Assembly: GCA_000727475.1 (NCBI GenBank)
Contig: KL647299.1
Coordinates: forward strand, 1,036,095 to 1,100,094
Direction of reading: 5' to 3'
DNA length: 64,000 bases
Origin: Sarcocystis neurona
Lineage: Eukaryota; Apicomplexa; Conoidasida; Eucoccidiorida; Sarcocystidae
Position numbers and translations under genes: made by a program. The notes under the pieces were generated by a model, which did no database searches, was not told where the DNA came from, and saw only the letters and a program-made list of their open reading frames with translations. The first letter of the stretch is position 1, and each line of letters begins with the position of its first letter. Below are positions 29,001 through 40,000 of the stretch, piece after piece.

Positions 29001-29782
29001 ACTTATACACGGCTACGTCGTCGACAGTCGAGGCGGCGTACACAGCGGGATCGTTTTTAGGTTGTTGGGCCGTAACGGGCGCTCGGAGAGGAGGAAGAGT
29101 GTAATCGATGCCGAAGTGCTGGAGGGTGCACCTGCTTCAACGTCGCAGCGTTTGTCGGTCAGGTAGAGACAAAAACATTTTTTGTGCCACAACTGTGGTC
29201 TGCTCATTTACGAGGAGACTTCTGTACAGCCTTCACTTCTGGACCGTCAGTGACTGAAGGCGCTATTAGGCGTAGTGTTGGCGGTCTCTGCTGACGCCGT
29301 ACGCGTGCTGACACACGTGCAAGCGGACGTCTTGAGCGTGCGCGTCGCTGGCTCCCTCTGTTTATATATACATATATATATATGCACATGTGAACGTACA
29401 ACCAGTGAGGAACGGTGGAGGTGGTTTGACTTGTGAGTGAATGGTGTGTGTACCCGTGCGTGGAGGCGCACGCTTGTCCACCGATTTTTGGCAGATAATA
29501 ATACTCGAATCTACCAAATATTGTCAAGGAGCTGCGACGCTTTCTGTGGGTACGTCTGCGTGTACGTGTACGTGTGTGTGTGTGTGTGTGTAGGCTTTTG
29601 TGATGGAGCTGGATTTGTACGCACAGCACTTCACTCGCGCAGAGAAACGCGCCAGCCCTGCTGCCGCCAACGTAGGTTCAGACGGCAGTGCTGCGGCAGG
29701 AGAGCTTGACGAGGAGTTTTTCTGGTCAAAGAAGGCCCGAAAGAAAAGACGCAAACAACAGGCTAAAAGACCTTCAGTGTAG
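15468..29782 (+). CDS. PARN: Poly(A)-specific ribonuclease PARN, DEDDh deadenylase
   Basis: PARN shortens mRNA poly(A) tails from the 3' end. Exons supported by splice sites and phase: 15468 (or 15504, or 16356) to 16437; 17394-17857; 20345-21107; 23045-23339; 24120-24200; 24517 to about 24745; 28171-28245; 28332-28416; perhaps one near 28593-28671; and 29594-29782. All catalytic residues are present. VAVDLEFTGL (D, E) is rebuilt exactly across the 16437/17394 junction; VVHNGHLDLLH supplies the third Asp; HEAGYDA supplies His and the last Asp. WLLQNGIDFNKWVASGFDY is a PARN hallmark. ATG 16356 places the first Asp at residue 26, close to human Asp28, so the Ser/Gly/Asn-rich stretch 15468-16355 may be an N-terminal extension or 5' UTR. 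The protein ends in a basic tail (KKARKKRRKQQAKR). Exons between 24.75 and 28.17 kb may be missing from this model. Confidence 0.83.
15480..16310 (+). repeat. AGC/GCA triplet-rich tract in first PARN exon
   Basis: The sense strand is dominated by AGC, GGC and AAC triplets. In the PARN frame these give a Ser/Gly/Asn-rich sequence with no conserved motif; the frame starting at 15913 reads the same bases as Ala-rich. It is a low-complexity block of the Eimeria homopolymer-repeat kind. Confidence 0.65.
16480..17040. repeat. Dinucleotide repeats in PARN intron 1
   Basis: Mixed (TA)n and (TG)n tracts lie at about 16480-16526, and a clean (TG)n run lies at about 16986-17015. The whole intron (16438-17393, donor GTGCGC, acceptor CTCCAG) is rich in TG/TA/CGTA steps and has no credible exon. 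Confidence 0.75.
17858..20344 (+). other. PARN intron 2 with CTG-type tract at its start
   Basis: The donor is CAG|GTGCCT and the acceptor is CTGCAG|GGCGCG; both flanking phases are 0. The first 200 bases (to about 18060) are CTG/GCT-rich on the sense strand and stay open with the upstream exon to 18178, so a longer exon 2 is possible. The rest is TG/CA-rich sequence without a recognisable exon. Confidence 0.55.
22260..22450. repeat. Degenerate GATA/GATC tetranucleotide array
   Basis: About 190 bases of TAGA/GATA words interspersed with GATCGG and GGTAGG variants, inside the PARN intron between 21108 and 23044. It is followed at 22566-22705 by TA- and TACA-rich sequence. Confidence 0.75.
25500..26620. 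repeat. TG/TA/CGTA-rich microsatellite-like stretch in a PARN intron
   Basis: Long run of alternating purine-pyrimidine sequence (TGTGTG, TATATA, ACGTAC). Frames across it translate to Val/Cys/Tyr/Thr/His-rich strings with no domain character, so reading frames here are treated as chance. Confidence 0.6.
29572..29593 (+). repeat. (GT)n run forming the last PARN 3' splice site
   Basis: An uninterrupted GT run leads directly into TAG, and the inferred terminal exon begins at 29594 (GCT TTT GTG, phase 0). The usual pyrimidine tract is replaced by alternating GT. Confidence 0.5.
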
Positions 29783-32535
29783 GTCCAATGTGCACGGATT
29801 AGGGAGGACAGCTCGGCGGAAATGCGTTGCCAGCGAGAGGCCAGAATCAAGGAACGTCCTAGGCATGTGGCATGACACAGAACACACCAGAGGAAAGCTG
29901 AAACGTATGTAGCACAGTCTCTTCTTGTGCAGAATGAAGCGAGCGTTGGTTTATGTCATGATTTTGAGGAGTGGCGTGTTTCTTGTCAGGCCGGTGGATT
30001 GGCAGACCCATAGATGGTACGCGAAATTCAAAAATAAGGTTGAAGTGGCTGGCGTGCGTCCAGGACACGTGAACTTGTCTTCTCCGAAGACGTACGAAAA
30101 AGTCCACCCGAAGCTGCCAGACGAGGGCCACTCCAGGCAGTGAAGAACAGGACACGGACGACAGACAACATGGCCAGGTATCTCGATAAGCGTCACGAAG
30201 GCGGGCTGCGGCAGCGTGCACGTCGGCTGTCATACGGCCCATGGGAAACAGGGGAGCTGAAAGTTGAACTTCTACGAACAGGGTGGGGTCTCCCACTTCT
30301 TGCGATGTTGCTGTAGCAAAGAGTGAATCACCTGAAAGAATTTGTATCCCCAGTCACTGTATGTACGTCTCTGGTGAGGGGTACAGAAATATTGCTACTG
30401 CCTTGGTAGATGGAAACGAATCGGACACATGTTTGACGCACGCGTCAGCTGTAGGACTCATTAGTGAACAGCATTATGCGGTTTCAATGGTAAGCATCCT
30501 CCAATGTTAATCCGAGGGGAAATTGTGGTATTACGGCTTCTGCGCTGTGGGGTCTTCGGGCGAAATTCGCACACTTCTGTATAGTTGACGGTTTTGTTCT
30601 CTCCGTGACAAAATGGGGTATGTAATTCTTTGTGCCGCAGAAGGTGTGACTATTGGGAGGTGCTGTAACTGAAGGATGCTATTCACCGGCGCGCGTATTT
30701 TTGTGAGTTGGTGGTCTCAGAGCGGCCGAATGGGCCGCGCGCTGAGAAGCACTTTCTACACTGAGGAAGTTTAAAATGTTGGTTGGATGAAGTAAACTAA
30801 GGCTGTTGGCTCCCGTCCGGCGCTCATTTACGCTCGAAGAACAGGTGGATACTCAGCTGCTACGCTGTGCAGCCGCGAAAAACGGGCGACAGTGCATAGA
30901 CCTAGGGCTACCGCACGCCTGACCTAGTTACAAACGAGTAATCATTTCACACACCTTTCAACAGTTCTCAGAGCTGTACGCGTGCGAGTCTGAACCAAAG
31001 GTCTGTTACTGAGCGGCGCGTCGCGGCTGGTTGCAAGCATCCGCTTGTCACCGTCGGATGAACCCTGCAGCAGCTGCGAAATGGTAGAGCACACAAGAGC
31101 GCACCATCCAGTTAACCTCCAGGCTCAGTAGGGAAGAAGTTCCGCCGCATTTCCTGAAGACTGTCGCGCTTCTACCAAGTGAAAGTTACGCGGTGCCGCA
31201 TCACGACCTTTATTCTGTAACTTCATCCGTGGTAGACGGAACCATCTGTATTAGACCAATAGAACTCAGACAATCAACACTGTAGTCTCAGCGCGTATCT
31301 TAACCCAAGATTTCACCGCGTAACACTCGCCCAATCAGCTCATTACGTATATTGAAGGTTCGATAACTAGCCATTTGCTCCGCGAGGTAAACTCGCTTTT
31401 TTCCGGCCCACGCGCTGTCATATCGACATGTGTGTCACCATATTCGAATAAGGCCCCCAGATAATTTTCCTCTTTCTACGGGGCTGGTCTTGTGATTCTG
31501 TGAGCATTTTCATTTGATACTGCCTCACCGCAAGTCTGCTGCGCGATATTATCTGCTCTCATCCCTTTTCTCCGTACCTCATTTGACCGCGCCCTCCTTC
31601 GTTATCGCCTCACTTGCGCTCCTCAATTCTCGGTCTGACACACTTCCTCCGTTCGCAATGGCTCAGGTATTTTTGACTAAACAGAACACGAAGCACGCTG
31701 CAGAGTGGGTCTTGTCGCATGGCAGTCGGGGGGTGTCTACAACTGAGACACGTGCACAATCCAGCACAACAATCCGGCGTTGCCAAAGCATGTTACGTTA
31801 TAAGCATGAGAAACATTACTGCGAAGTTCGGTAAGCCCTCCGTAGGTCCATGTTTATCGATAACAGTCTTTCTAGCCTCCCAAAGTGTTGGCAGCTAACC
31901 CCTGCGCAGCATAGTAACAAGTATCCGAATGCGCAGACTGCTGCGGCCGTTGAGGTAAAAACACACGCTGGAAGCCCGTACGGTTTTTCCCTATGCCTTC
32001 GGGAGTAGATGTGGGTGCGCCCCTAGGCATTCGGGGAAGTATCCACGCGGCAGGCCCCTTCGCCGTTTCCCTAAGCCGTCGCAGATGAACATCTGTGGAG
32101 GTTCACTTCATCTGCTGAGGCTTGCCCACGACAGAAGACAATATTATTTTATGTTTACCGCCTACAACTGGTGGCGTATCACTCGAAATGGGCGTTGTCG
32201 CACGCGCGAGTTGTGAAACAAGCGCTTTCAAATTAAGCAGGAGAAATCCACAATATTCTTTTGCTTACTGTCTCCGCGCGGCCTGGCCTAGACTGCAGAA
32301 AAGACAATTTGCGTTCGGAAGCGCCGTGGACGTTATAGAGTGTAAAATGCCTTCCAGTGATAGCGGACTAACTAGCGACATCACTGCCGCGTGGCAAGGA
32401 TTTCTCTGGACTGGAGTAGATACCAAAAGCAGAAATTTGGATAGCCATGTCTCCTATTACCGAACCAGGAAACCTGGCGGAGTTTCTGGTCTCTGTACAC
32501 ATATTCTTCAGCGATCTGACGCCCTATGTGCTCTG

Positions 32536-32575
32536 TAGCCGACAGCATGCTAGCCGACAGCCTTTAGCCGACAGC
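32536..32575. repeat. Three copies of TAGCCGACAGC
   Basis: The 11-base word occurs at 32536, 32551 and 32565, separated by 3-4 bases, as a miniature tandem array. Confidence 0.7.
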
Positions 32576-32814
32576 CTGCTGCCATCTTCCTGGACGTCGC
32601 TACTGGAAAGAACTGCGGAAGGTTTCATCAAAGGTCAGTCCACGTCGGGAATCATGGATGTTAAACCGGCGGAAGGAGTCGGTATTTCCCAGCCACCTAA
32701 AAACCTCATACATATACACGTATTACCCCATGTGTACAACGTACACACGTGTATCCACGGAGGTCTCGACATACGTAGGAGAAATAATTAGCCCGCTTGA
32801 TGCACAGATACTCA

Positions 32815-33088
32815 ACGGATACACCTACTATCGCACGTATATGTGTATACGAGCAGAAAGAAACGAAATACAAGGCGTACGTAGGCACACTTGCAAGTCA
32901 ACAGGTACTTCTGTTTGCATGGGTACCCACGTACCGGCAGCAGGCCCTGCACGGATACACCTATTATCGTACGTATATGTGTATACAGGCAGAAAGAAAC
33001 GAAATAAAAGGCGTACGTAGGCACACTTGTAAGTCAATAGATACTTTTGCTTGCATGGATACCCACGTACGTGCAGCAGGCCCGGCAC
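32815..33088. repeat. Two-copy tandem repeat, unit about 136 bases
   Basis: The word GGATACACCTA starts at 32817 and again at 32953. The two copies stay alignable through the GCAGAAAGAAACGAAATA and GCGTACGTAGGCACACTTG blocks and the GCAGCAGGCCC end, differing by scattered substitutions. Related fragments flank both ends. Confidence 0.75.
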
Positions 33089-34454
33089 GGTATGCGGCTA
33101 TCCATTTGCAGACGTACAGATGTATAGGTGCTCTTCTACATGTGGAGACGAGTGTACGGACGTATACAGTCGTAACTGTGGTTTGAGGATGCACACAAAC
33201 GCATCAGGTACTGTAGGGTGTACGGCGACATCTGTGTAGTAGCAGGTGGTACAAACAAAAAGTAGCGTGTTAACGCACGAAGTCGACCCCTGCACAATTC
33301 TACGCCGCATCGGCGCAGATGCACCTGGAACTTCATATATGCTCCCGCATGCTGGGCTTTTGCTTTCTTCCAAAGTTTTCCATCTTTATGGTGCATCAGC
33401 TGTTCTGCCTGCCGCTGAATTAAGGCCCGCGGGATTGCTAGTCAAAAGCTATGTCTATGCGCAAAGACGGTATATGGCCGCGAGATTCTGGACATGCATA
33501 TGCGGAAACGCACCATGCCAACCACGCTTCTCTTGCAGTTCTTTTTTACGAAGACCTCCGACTTTTCCGCAGATGATACATTTTTGTGCCACCACGTGTA
33601 TACGTTATCGTGGAACTCTGCGGAGTGTTGGTAGCTCACAGCATATTCTCAGTCTCTTTTCCTTTACAGCTTATCTCCTCGGTTACATCAGCTGCATACA
33701 TCCGTTCTCTTTTTTCCGAATAGTATCTCCAATCGGTTGCTCAGGAGGAAGCGTCTGTTGGTATTTTAATGTTGCAATACTATTTAGTTAGCCACTTTTC
33801 CTTTGTCCGTGATGTAATTCGCTCAATGGACGAGGGACGAAGGGTCTTTGTAGATACAATTCGCCTCCCGGCTAGCTGCGCTGGTGCGTGTGAGACCTTC
33901 AACTGCTGGAGTGCGGGTTTGCTTTGATTTTTTGGTCCACTATCGTGCCCCTTTGCAAGCAGAAGTGGTGTCCTTGGCTATAACGCGTAGTCTTTTCCGT
34001 CTCTGTAGTGTTTAGCACCGGGGTCACGTCCCGACTATTTGCCTAGAAAAAATAACCGACACCGCTGGCATCTTTTGTAGCCCCGAGACAGCACCTACGC
34101 AAGGAGGCCAAAAGCTGATACGACTGAGTCATGTTTCGTTTCAGAAAGCACTTTTGGTGTCGACTTGAGTAGGAGGTGCCAATAGGAAAAGCACAACTGG
34201 GAAACCGTCCACGTAGGGGGGCCTTCGTGCCGTGGGAGAAATGGCGGCAGTCCAACGGGCTCAAGCCACGCTGAGAGGAAAGGGAAGACTGGCACTAGGG
34301 GTGTCTACCTGATACTAGACGACACTTCAGAGTTAGAAAGGTTCTGCATGCGGTTAAAGCTGTTTGCAAGTACCATTTCAGCTCAAATACGCTGCCACAC
34401 AACCTGTGGTGCCGGCGCCAGGCACCCGACTGGTACCGTCCATACATGTAAAAT

Positions 34455-34540
34455 ACGTCATGAGCTTCACTGAGGCGCAGCTCTCCGTCCAAATATGTAA
34501 ATAAGTCATGAGCTTCAATGAGGCGCATCTCCCCGTGACA
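34455..34540. repeat. Tandem duplication, period about 48 bases
   Basis: GTCATGAGCTTCA(C/A)TGAGGCGCA(G/T)CTC occurs at 34457 and at 34505, with an AAATATGTAAAT-like spacer. Confidence 0.65.
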
Positions 34541-34911
34541 CAACTGGGCAAATGTACTCTTTGTGTGCTACGGCAGCTGTGTGTAGGTAGTATAGGCCTT
34601 GTTCCTACGCTCACTGGATGGTACAATTCACGTGTTCCAGCGGCAGCTGCAGGCGTTTTTGTAAGAACAGAACGAATGGGAATTTGTTTTCCGTGTCTCC
34701 TCATACAACCACAGTTAAAAACAAACCTTCCGATGAAGACGGCATTTTTAGCAAAGACAGCAAGCGAAATTGTAATATAGCCCTTCTCGTGAACATTTCA
34801 ACAAGAGATCGCCCCAGATCTCACAGCAGGCCTTCCTAGAAGACCTCGAATATAAAAAGAGATCACCAGAAGAGAAGTCACTGTTCGTTTTGTGCATCAT
34901 CCAGCTCCCAC

Positions 34912-36570
34912 ATGGGCATTTCCAAACCTTTTGACGCCTTTCTAACGGCGGCTGCGCGTCACACAGTCTTTGCCTTCGTGCTCCTTGAGGAGAGTGATGA
35001 CGGAGTTCAACCACAAGAGCAGGAGCAACAACGGCAGCAGCAGAAGGAGCAGCCCCAGCAGCGAGGTCAGTGGCCTCAGGGCCATCAGAAAGAACAACAA
35101 AAAGAGCAGGACCAGCAAAGGGACGCATGCTCCGTAGACAACGTATTCCCGTTGCGCGAGCAGCAGAGCCAGAGAAAGCAAGACAAATGTAGAGAAGGGT
35201 CGGAGTCTCCTGCAAGCGTCAGTAGTTACAGTAGCCACCAGGTGCAACAGTCGATCGAACAGCGTACCGGTCTGATTGCTACATGGCAACACACAAACCT
35301 CATGCGGCCAAAGCAGGCGCGTCAAACAGGCACTTCAGAGCCCCCGGCTGCTCCTTGCAGGCTACAGCAGCAACGGCAAGAATCTGCCGCAGTATCTGGA
35401 CATCTTGCCGCAGAAATGTTTCGCGAATCGCAGCAACAGAATCGGAAGCAGCGGGGCGAAACATTGTGCAGCTTCTGTGGGCTGCCGGAAGCGCATAGAG
35501 GCTTTTTCAGCAGCAGTCTTTTTGTCCGGCATTCTCAGTTCAGCCGCAGTGAGAGACCAGAGGCAGACACGCCCTCTGAGCGGCTTTGTCACGCCTCCTC
35601 CCCGGACAAACCCACGGGCGTTCCCGGGAGAGTAGCAGGGTCGAGGCGACTGCTTACGAGCTTGTTTTCCCTGGGGTGCTGTTTGCTCACGCTGGGAGCA
35701 GGAACACTTCCATCGCGTTTGTCCACGGGACTTACTGCGTCGTTCCCCGTTCTTTTTGCTGCCGCCGACTACCCGGCGGTGGCGCCGTATCGGCAACCAC
35801 CAGCAGGAGACGGTCCGGCACGAGACGGGGTTGCTCATTGCGGCCGAAACAGTGCAGCAGATGTTCCTGCGCCTTCGTCTATCGCACGATCTTCCGCCAG
35901 TCGTTCCCCGTTGCTGGCGGCAGCGGGCGGCGCGGTGACTTCCCGGGCCCCGGCAGATTTCCACCCGCAGAACAGTAGCAGCAGCAATCGCACCAGTGAC
36001 GGACTACCCGTGGTGGAAGACGTGACTGCACTCTCCAGAGCAGTTGCTGCAGCACGCGCTGCAGCTGCTGCTATCAAACGCCTGTACACGGCGGTGTACC
36101 CCTACCTCCCCTCCGTTCTGCAGCTCTGGAAACTCCGCTATCCCCAGAACACTTTCCCCCCGTACGTCCCACCTGGCTGCGAATCGAAAATGTCATATTT
36201 CTGTTGCATCTGCGCGTCTTCTGTCAGACTCCACTCCTCAGTAGACGACTCTTCATCTCCAGGACTCTCGTCCCCTACAAGAGTCGGACTCCCCCCCTCC
36301 GCTGCGCTTCTGCACACGCTCCGACTGGGCGCTGCTCTCTCCCACCACCTTGCCTGCTTCGTTCCGCGTGTCCTCTGTTGTGCTACGGGCAAAGACTTCT
36401 GTCTGTGGCCTTACGCACAACTTCCCGCGCCAGGTGCATTTCCGTGCCACATAGTCGTACAAGCAGCAAGTGCACCTGCTTGTCACGTCCCTCTCTTCTT
36501 TTCCGGTTCCGGGTTCTCACTACTACTCTGCTCCCATTCCTGTGCTTCCCTTGTACGTTCTTCGTCGTGA
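34912..36570 (+). CDS. Gln-rich protein of unknown function (exon structure uncertain)
   Basis: An ATG-initiated frame of 552 codons. Residues 30-110 are Gln/Glu-rich, then comes a charged middle, a hydrophobic patch near residues 245-285, and an Ala-rich helix leading into KRLYTAVYPYLPSVLQLWKLRY at about residues 387-410. The last 100 codons look like translated intron (Ser/Cys-rich, no motif). A donor-like CC|GTACGT at about 36160 would end the exon earlier. The KRLYxA..YPYL..LR pattern weakly recalls the peroxin PEX12 membrane region, but no RING-type zinc-binding domain was found downstream before ERO1, so no function is assigned. It lies on the same strand as ERO1, about 0.5-0.9 kb upstream. 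Confidence 0.5.
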   Translation: MGISKPFDAFLTAAARHTVFAFVLLEESDDGVQPQEQEQQRQQQKEQPQQRGQWPQGHQKEQQKEQDQQRDACSVDNVFPLREQQSQRKQDKCREGSESPASVSSYSSHQVQQSIEQRTGLIATWQHTNLMRPKQARQTGTSEPPAAPCRLQQQRQESAAVSGHLAAEMFRESQQQNRKQRGETLCSFCGLPEAHRGFFSSSLFVRHSQFSRSERPEADTPSERLCHASSPDKPTGVPGRVAGSRRLLTSLFSLGCCLLTLGAGTLPSRLSTGLTASFPVLFAAADYPAVAPYRQPPAGDGPARDGVAHCGRNSAADVPAPSSIARSSASRSPLLAAAGGAVTSRAPADFHPQNSSSSNRTSDGLPVVEDVTALSRAVAAARAAAAAIKRLYTAVYPYLPSVLQLWKLRYPQNTFPPYVPPGCESKMSYFCCICASSVRLHSSVDDSSSPGLSSPTRVGLPPSAALLHTLRLGAALSHHLACFVPRVLCCATGKDFCLWPYAQLPAPGAFPCHIVVQAASAPACHVPLFFSGSGFSLLLCSHSCASLVRSSS

Positions 36571-37093
36571 AGTCTGTGTCCCCTTGCGATTTCTACGCTA
36601 CTCGCGCATGCCTCATCTCAGCCAGCATTGGAGTCCCTCCTCAGCCGCGTCCTCTGTGCCTGCCTTCGTACTCTTCTGCTCTACACGTCATGCGAGTGTG
36701 CTGGAAGATAGTTTTGTCTTCTTCGTCCTCGTGTGTGTGTCGCTGCATCGGTTTACTTCAGTGCGTCTGGCGAAGACGGTTTTCTTGAAAGGGTGTCGTC
36801 TCTCGTGTCTTGGTGGTAGTCCACTACTCTGCTTTCTCTAATACTCCTGTGTGTTTGTTTTCCGCTGATTCTGGACTCTTCGCGACGTTGTACGAGGGGG
36901 AAGGCGGCGCGCCGCCTCCTGCCCACAACTACACTCACTCCACGTCCACCCGCCTCCTCTTGCCGGTGCTCCGCGACCTCCGTGGGCCGTATATATACGT
37001 AAAATGTACGCATATTCCATGTATGTATATATCTGTATACACATATAAAATAGGTGGACGCAGCAGTCGTACCTACAGGTACAGGACTTGACA

Positions 37094-40000
37094 ATGTCTC
37101 CCGAGACAGCGTGTGAGGCTGGTGCTGGTGATAGTTCGGTTGTAGCTCTAGATCTCGGGTGGCGCTGCGGCTTGCAGTTTCTGTTGCAGCTGGTGTTGTT
37201 GCTGGGTGTGCAGGCGGAGGTGAGACTTTCTTTGGCATGCACGCGGGATGCTTCCGCGTGTTTCTGTCTCTACGGTGATGCATTGCTGTGTGTCTCCACT
37301 GCTGCTCTTCTGGTGGCTCGCGGATGCTTCTGCAGTGTTACTGCTACTCTAGCTGCGGCACCAGTCGCTCTGCTGATGTTCGTGCTGCTACACCTGCCGT
37401 CATCAAGTATCAGTTGCTTGCCTTCCGAGGGGTGCCACGCCGTCTTCTGGTGCGTTGTCTCTGCGCCTGCGTGCGTCTTTTTTTGGTGCAGGTGCCTGAA
37501 TTTTCCGACAATCAAGGAGCTGTCGGAGGACGCTCGAGCTGTGCGACCCGCGCTGCAGCGTCTGAAGCACAAGACGTTCTTTCGCATTTTCAAATTACGC
37601 TTGCCTGCGGAGTCCTGTGCTGATACCAGGCTTAGTGAACTGCTCAATAAGCGAGCGGGTAAGGAGCAGGCACCGGGACCGTTTCGGGAGTAGACATCGT
37701 AGGGACACGACTTCCAGCAGCAGTCAGGTCACTGCTGGACAAAGAACACGACAGGCGGGCGACGGTAGAAGCAGCGGCAGTGTTTCCGGCAGCAGTACGA
37801 GCGCACGGTCGAGCAGCAGCAACGGCAGGAGCGAGCGTGCGGCACCAGGATCAATGAGACTATTCTAGCCCGCACAGCAGCAGCAACACCACGGATGCAC
37901 ACTGCAGCAGCACCGAGGCAGCGCTCGTAGACGAAACTGTACCAACAGCACAGAAAGTCGCTTGTTCCCAGTAAAAGCGTAGCAAGCATACCGATCAAAC
38001 AGCAGGTACAGGACAAGGAAGCAGATACAGCAGCACCCGTCACCAGGAGGTTTCTAGGGTCAATCGTTCAAACGCATCCATGGTGATGTGCCGCGGCTGC
38101 CTGTAGGGTAGATCAGCCAGCACTCCCTCCAGCCGAGAGCAGCGTGAGTAAGGAATCGTTGCATCGAAGGTTGCCGGAATATTGCAGAAGCAACAAGAGC
38201 TGCGGTCAGTGGTTTTCTGCAGGGGGACCGAGGCAGAGTCACAGCGGCGTGAGTACAAGCGAGTGGAAGATCCGAAGCAGCGCACCCAAGGGGAAGCAAA
38301 ACAGCATTTCCCCGCACGTCGCGGACGTGTCTTGCTCTGAATTTTAGGCCCCTGCTGCTGCAAGCGGTCCTCCTGTAGCTGCTACTGATGCTAGAAACGC
38401 TGCTGCTACGACAGTGCGGCCGGGGCAGGTGCCAGCAGCATTACTTGCGAACACCGCGAGATCTTGTAGCGAAAATTCAGCAGTTTAGCTTGTTAGCAGG
38501 TAGGCTAGCGAAATGAATTCTGTAACGTGCAGGTAGATTTGAAGTCCACTGATAATGTTCGGGATGCGGCACGGTCACACCGAACGGCATGACACACGAT
38601 CTCATCTACTGCTGCTGTTGCTAGTCTGCTGGTGAATTTTCTGGTGCTAGTGCTCTGCTGCTGGTGTTCTGCTGATCGTCTGCTACTGCCGCTGGTGATG
38701 CTTCAGATGATGGGGCTGCTGCTGATGCTTGGGTTTCTTCTGCAGATATATGTACGGAACCGCAGCGATGCGGACTGTGCGAGTGCTCCGAAGATGAAGT
38801 GCCTCCTGTGTGGCGGCAGGTGCCGGACGAGGAATTCGTCGACCGACGCCATGCAGGTGATTTGTCCGACCTGATTCCGTCCACCGTTGTGGAACTCTGT
38901 TCAGATCTCTCTTGATGTGCATTCGTTTGTACACACGGACTGATAACGGTTAAGTGGGACTCGGACTCTGTGCATGTGTACCTACCGTGTACAGACACGT
39001 TAGAAACGTAGCCGCACGTGTTGGTGTATCGGCGTGAAGATAGGTCGTGTACACAGTAGAGAACGGCGTTCGACCGCTCACCACCCCGCACACAAGTATA
39101 CGCCTGTCCTTCTTGAGAAGACCTTTTCTGGTCTGCGGCTGACAGCGGACTGAAGGTCTAGCATTTACGACGTCCACATTCTATCTTTCTTCCGTTGTGC
39201 TCAACCGTAGGTCGCGGTATATAGATTGCTATACTGACAGTCGCGTACGTTCGTTACATTAGTGTGACGCTGCGGATCCACGAGTACTGCTGCGGTGCAC
39301 TGAGGGGGTGGTGGCTCCACCTTGGCAATGGCGTCTCGCGAAAGATTACAACGCTTCGGCCAGCTTTCGTATGTGTGGTCCCGTACTCCCGTATTTTGGC
39401 TGCACTTGGTACAGCTCGTAAAAATTCTTTACGGTATGCGGCAGAAGTTGTTTCTGCAGCTGAGGCTGCCAACTGCATGCCCCTTGGGGTGTGCTGGGGG
39501 GGCGGGAGCGTCAAAAGCGCGCGTACTGTATTTGCTGCGTTTCGCGAACACTATAACGAAAGGTATATATTCTTTTCCAACCGGTGGTCGTTTATATGTT
39601 GGACCGCTCAAGAACGCTTCTCGAGGCTGCATCCTGTCTGTGCGGTAGACATGACGTCTTCACGGTGCAGCAGCACTGGCCTTCCGTAGCTACGAAGGAC
39701 CGCAACAACGTAAATGCACGGTGTTTCGATCTGAGCGCGTGCAGCATATTCGGCGTGTGGGTTCCGCATTTTTCTTGACGCCGACGATGTTTCTTCTACT
39801 CTGGTGTCATACGAGCATAACCTCATCCCGTATGCGCTACTTTTCTCCCGTGCTCTCCGTTTGGACCGAGCTGGTATGTTTTCCTGCCCTTTCAGCGGAG
39901 GTGTTTGTGCGAGTGTGCTTACGTGTGTGCGTGTGTGCTGTCGTGGCGGCAGCCTCTTTCACACGGTGGACGCAGCACAAATCTTGCCGGCAGCCGGATG

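Larger units (their letters stand above)
29783..34911. other. Intergenic stretch, no gene recognised
   Basis: Bases 30510-31510 have no long reading frame at all. Short frames at 29925-30143, 31514-31834, 32122-32538 and 33246-33791 (all plus) show no domain. The 29925 frame follows an acceptor-like TTCTTGTGCAG at about 29932 and could be 3' UTR or an unrecognised exon. Several small tandem duplications (32536-32575, 32815-33088, 34455-34540) are the only clear structure. Confidence 0.45.

Noticed and set aside
16500..29500. Numerous short frames rich in Val/Tyr/Cys/His/Thr within TG/TA repeats
   Set aside because: Repeat translations inside PARN introns; no domain character and mutually overlapping on both strands.
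34942..35325. Minus-strand frame that looks like a multi-span membrane protein (Leu-rich)
   Set aside because: The Leu runs are the complement of CAG/CAA codons of the Gln-rich plus-strand frame.
38620..38875. KMKCLLCGGRCRTRNSS frame resembling a RING/zinc-binding loop (PEX12-like)
   Set aside because: The neighbouring frame gives RCGLCECSEDEVP, which fits ERO1 in sequence and in splice phase on both sides.
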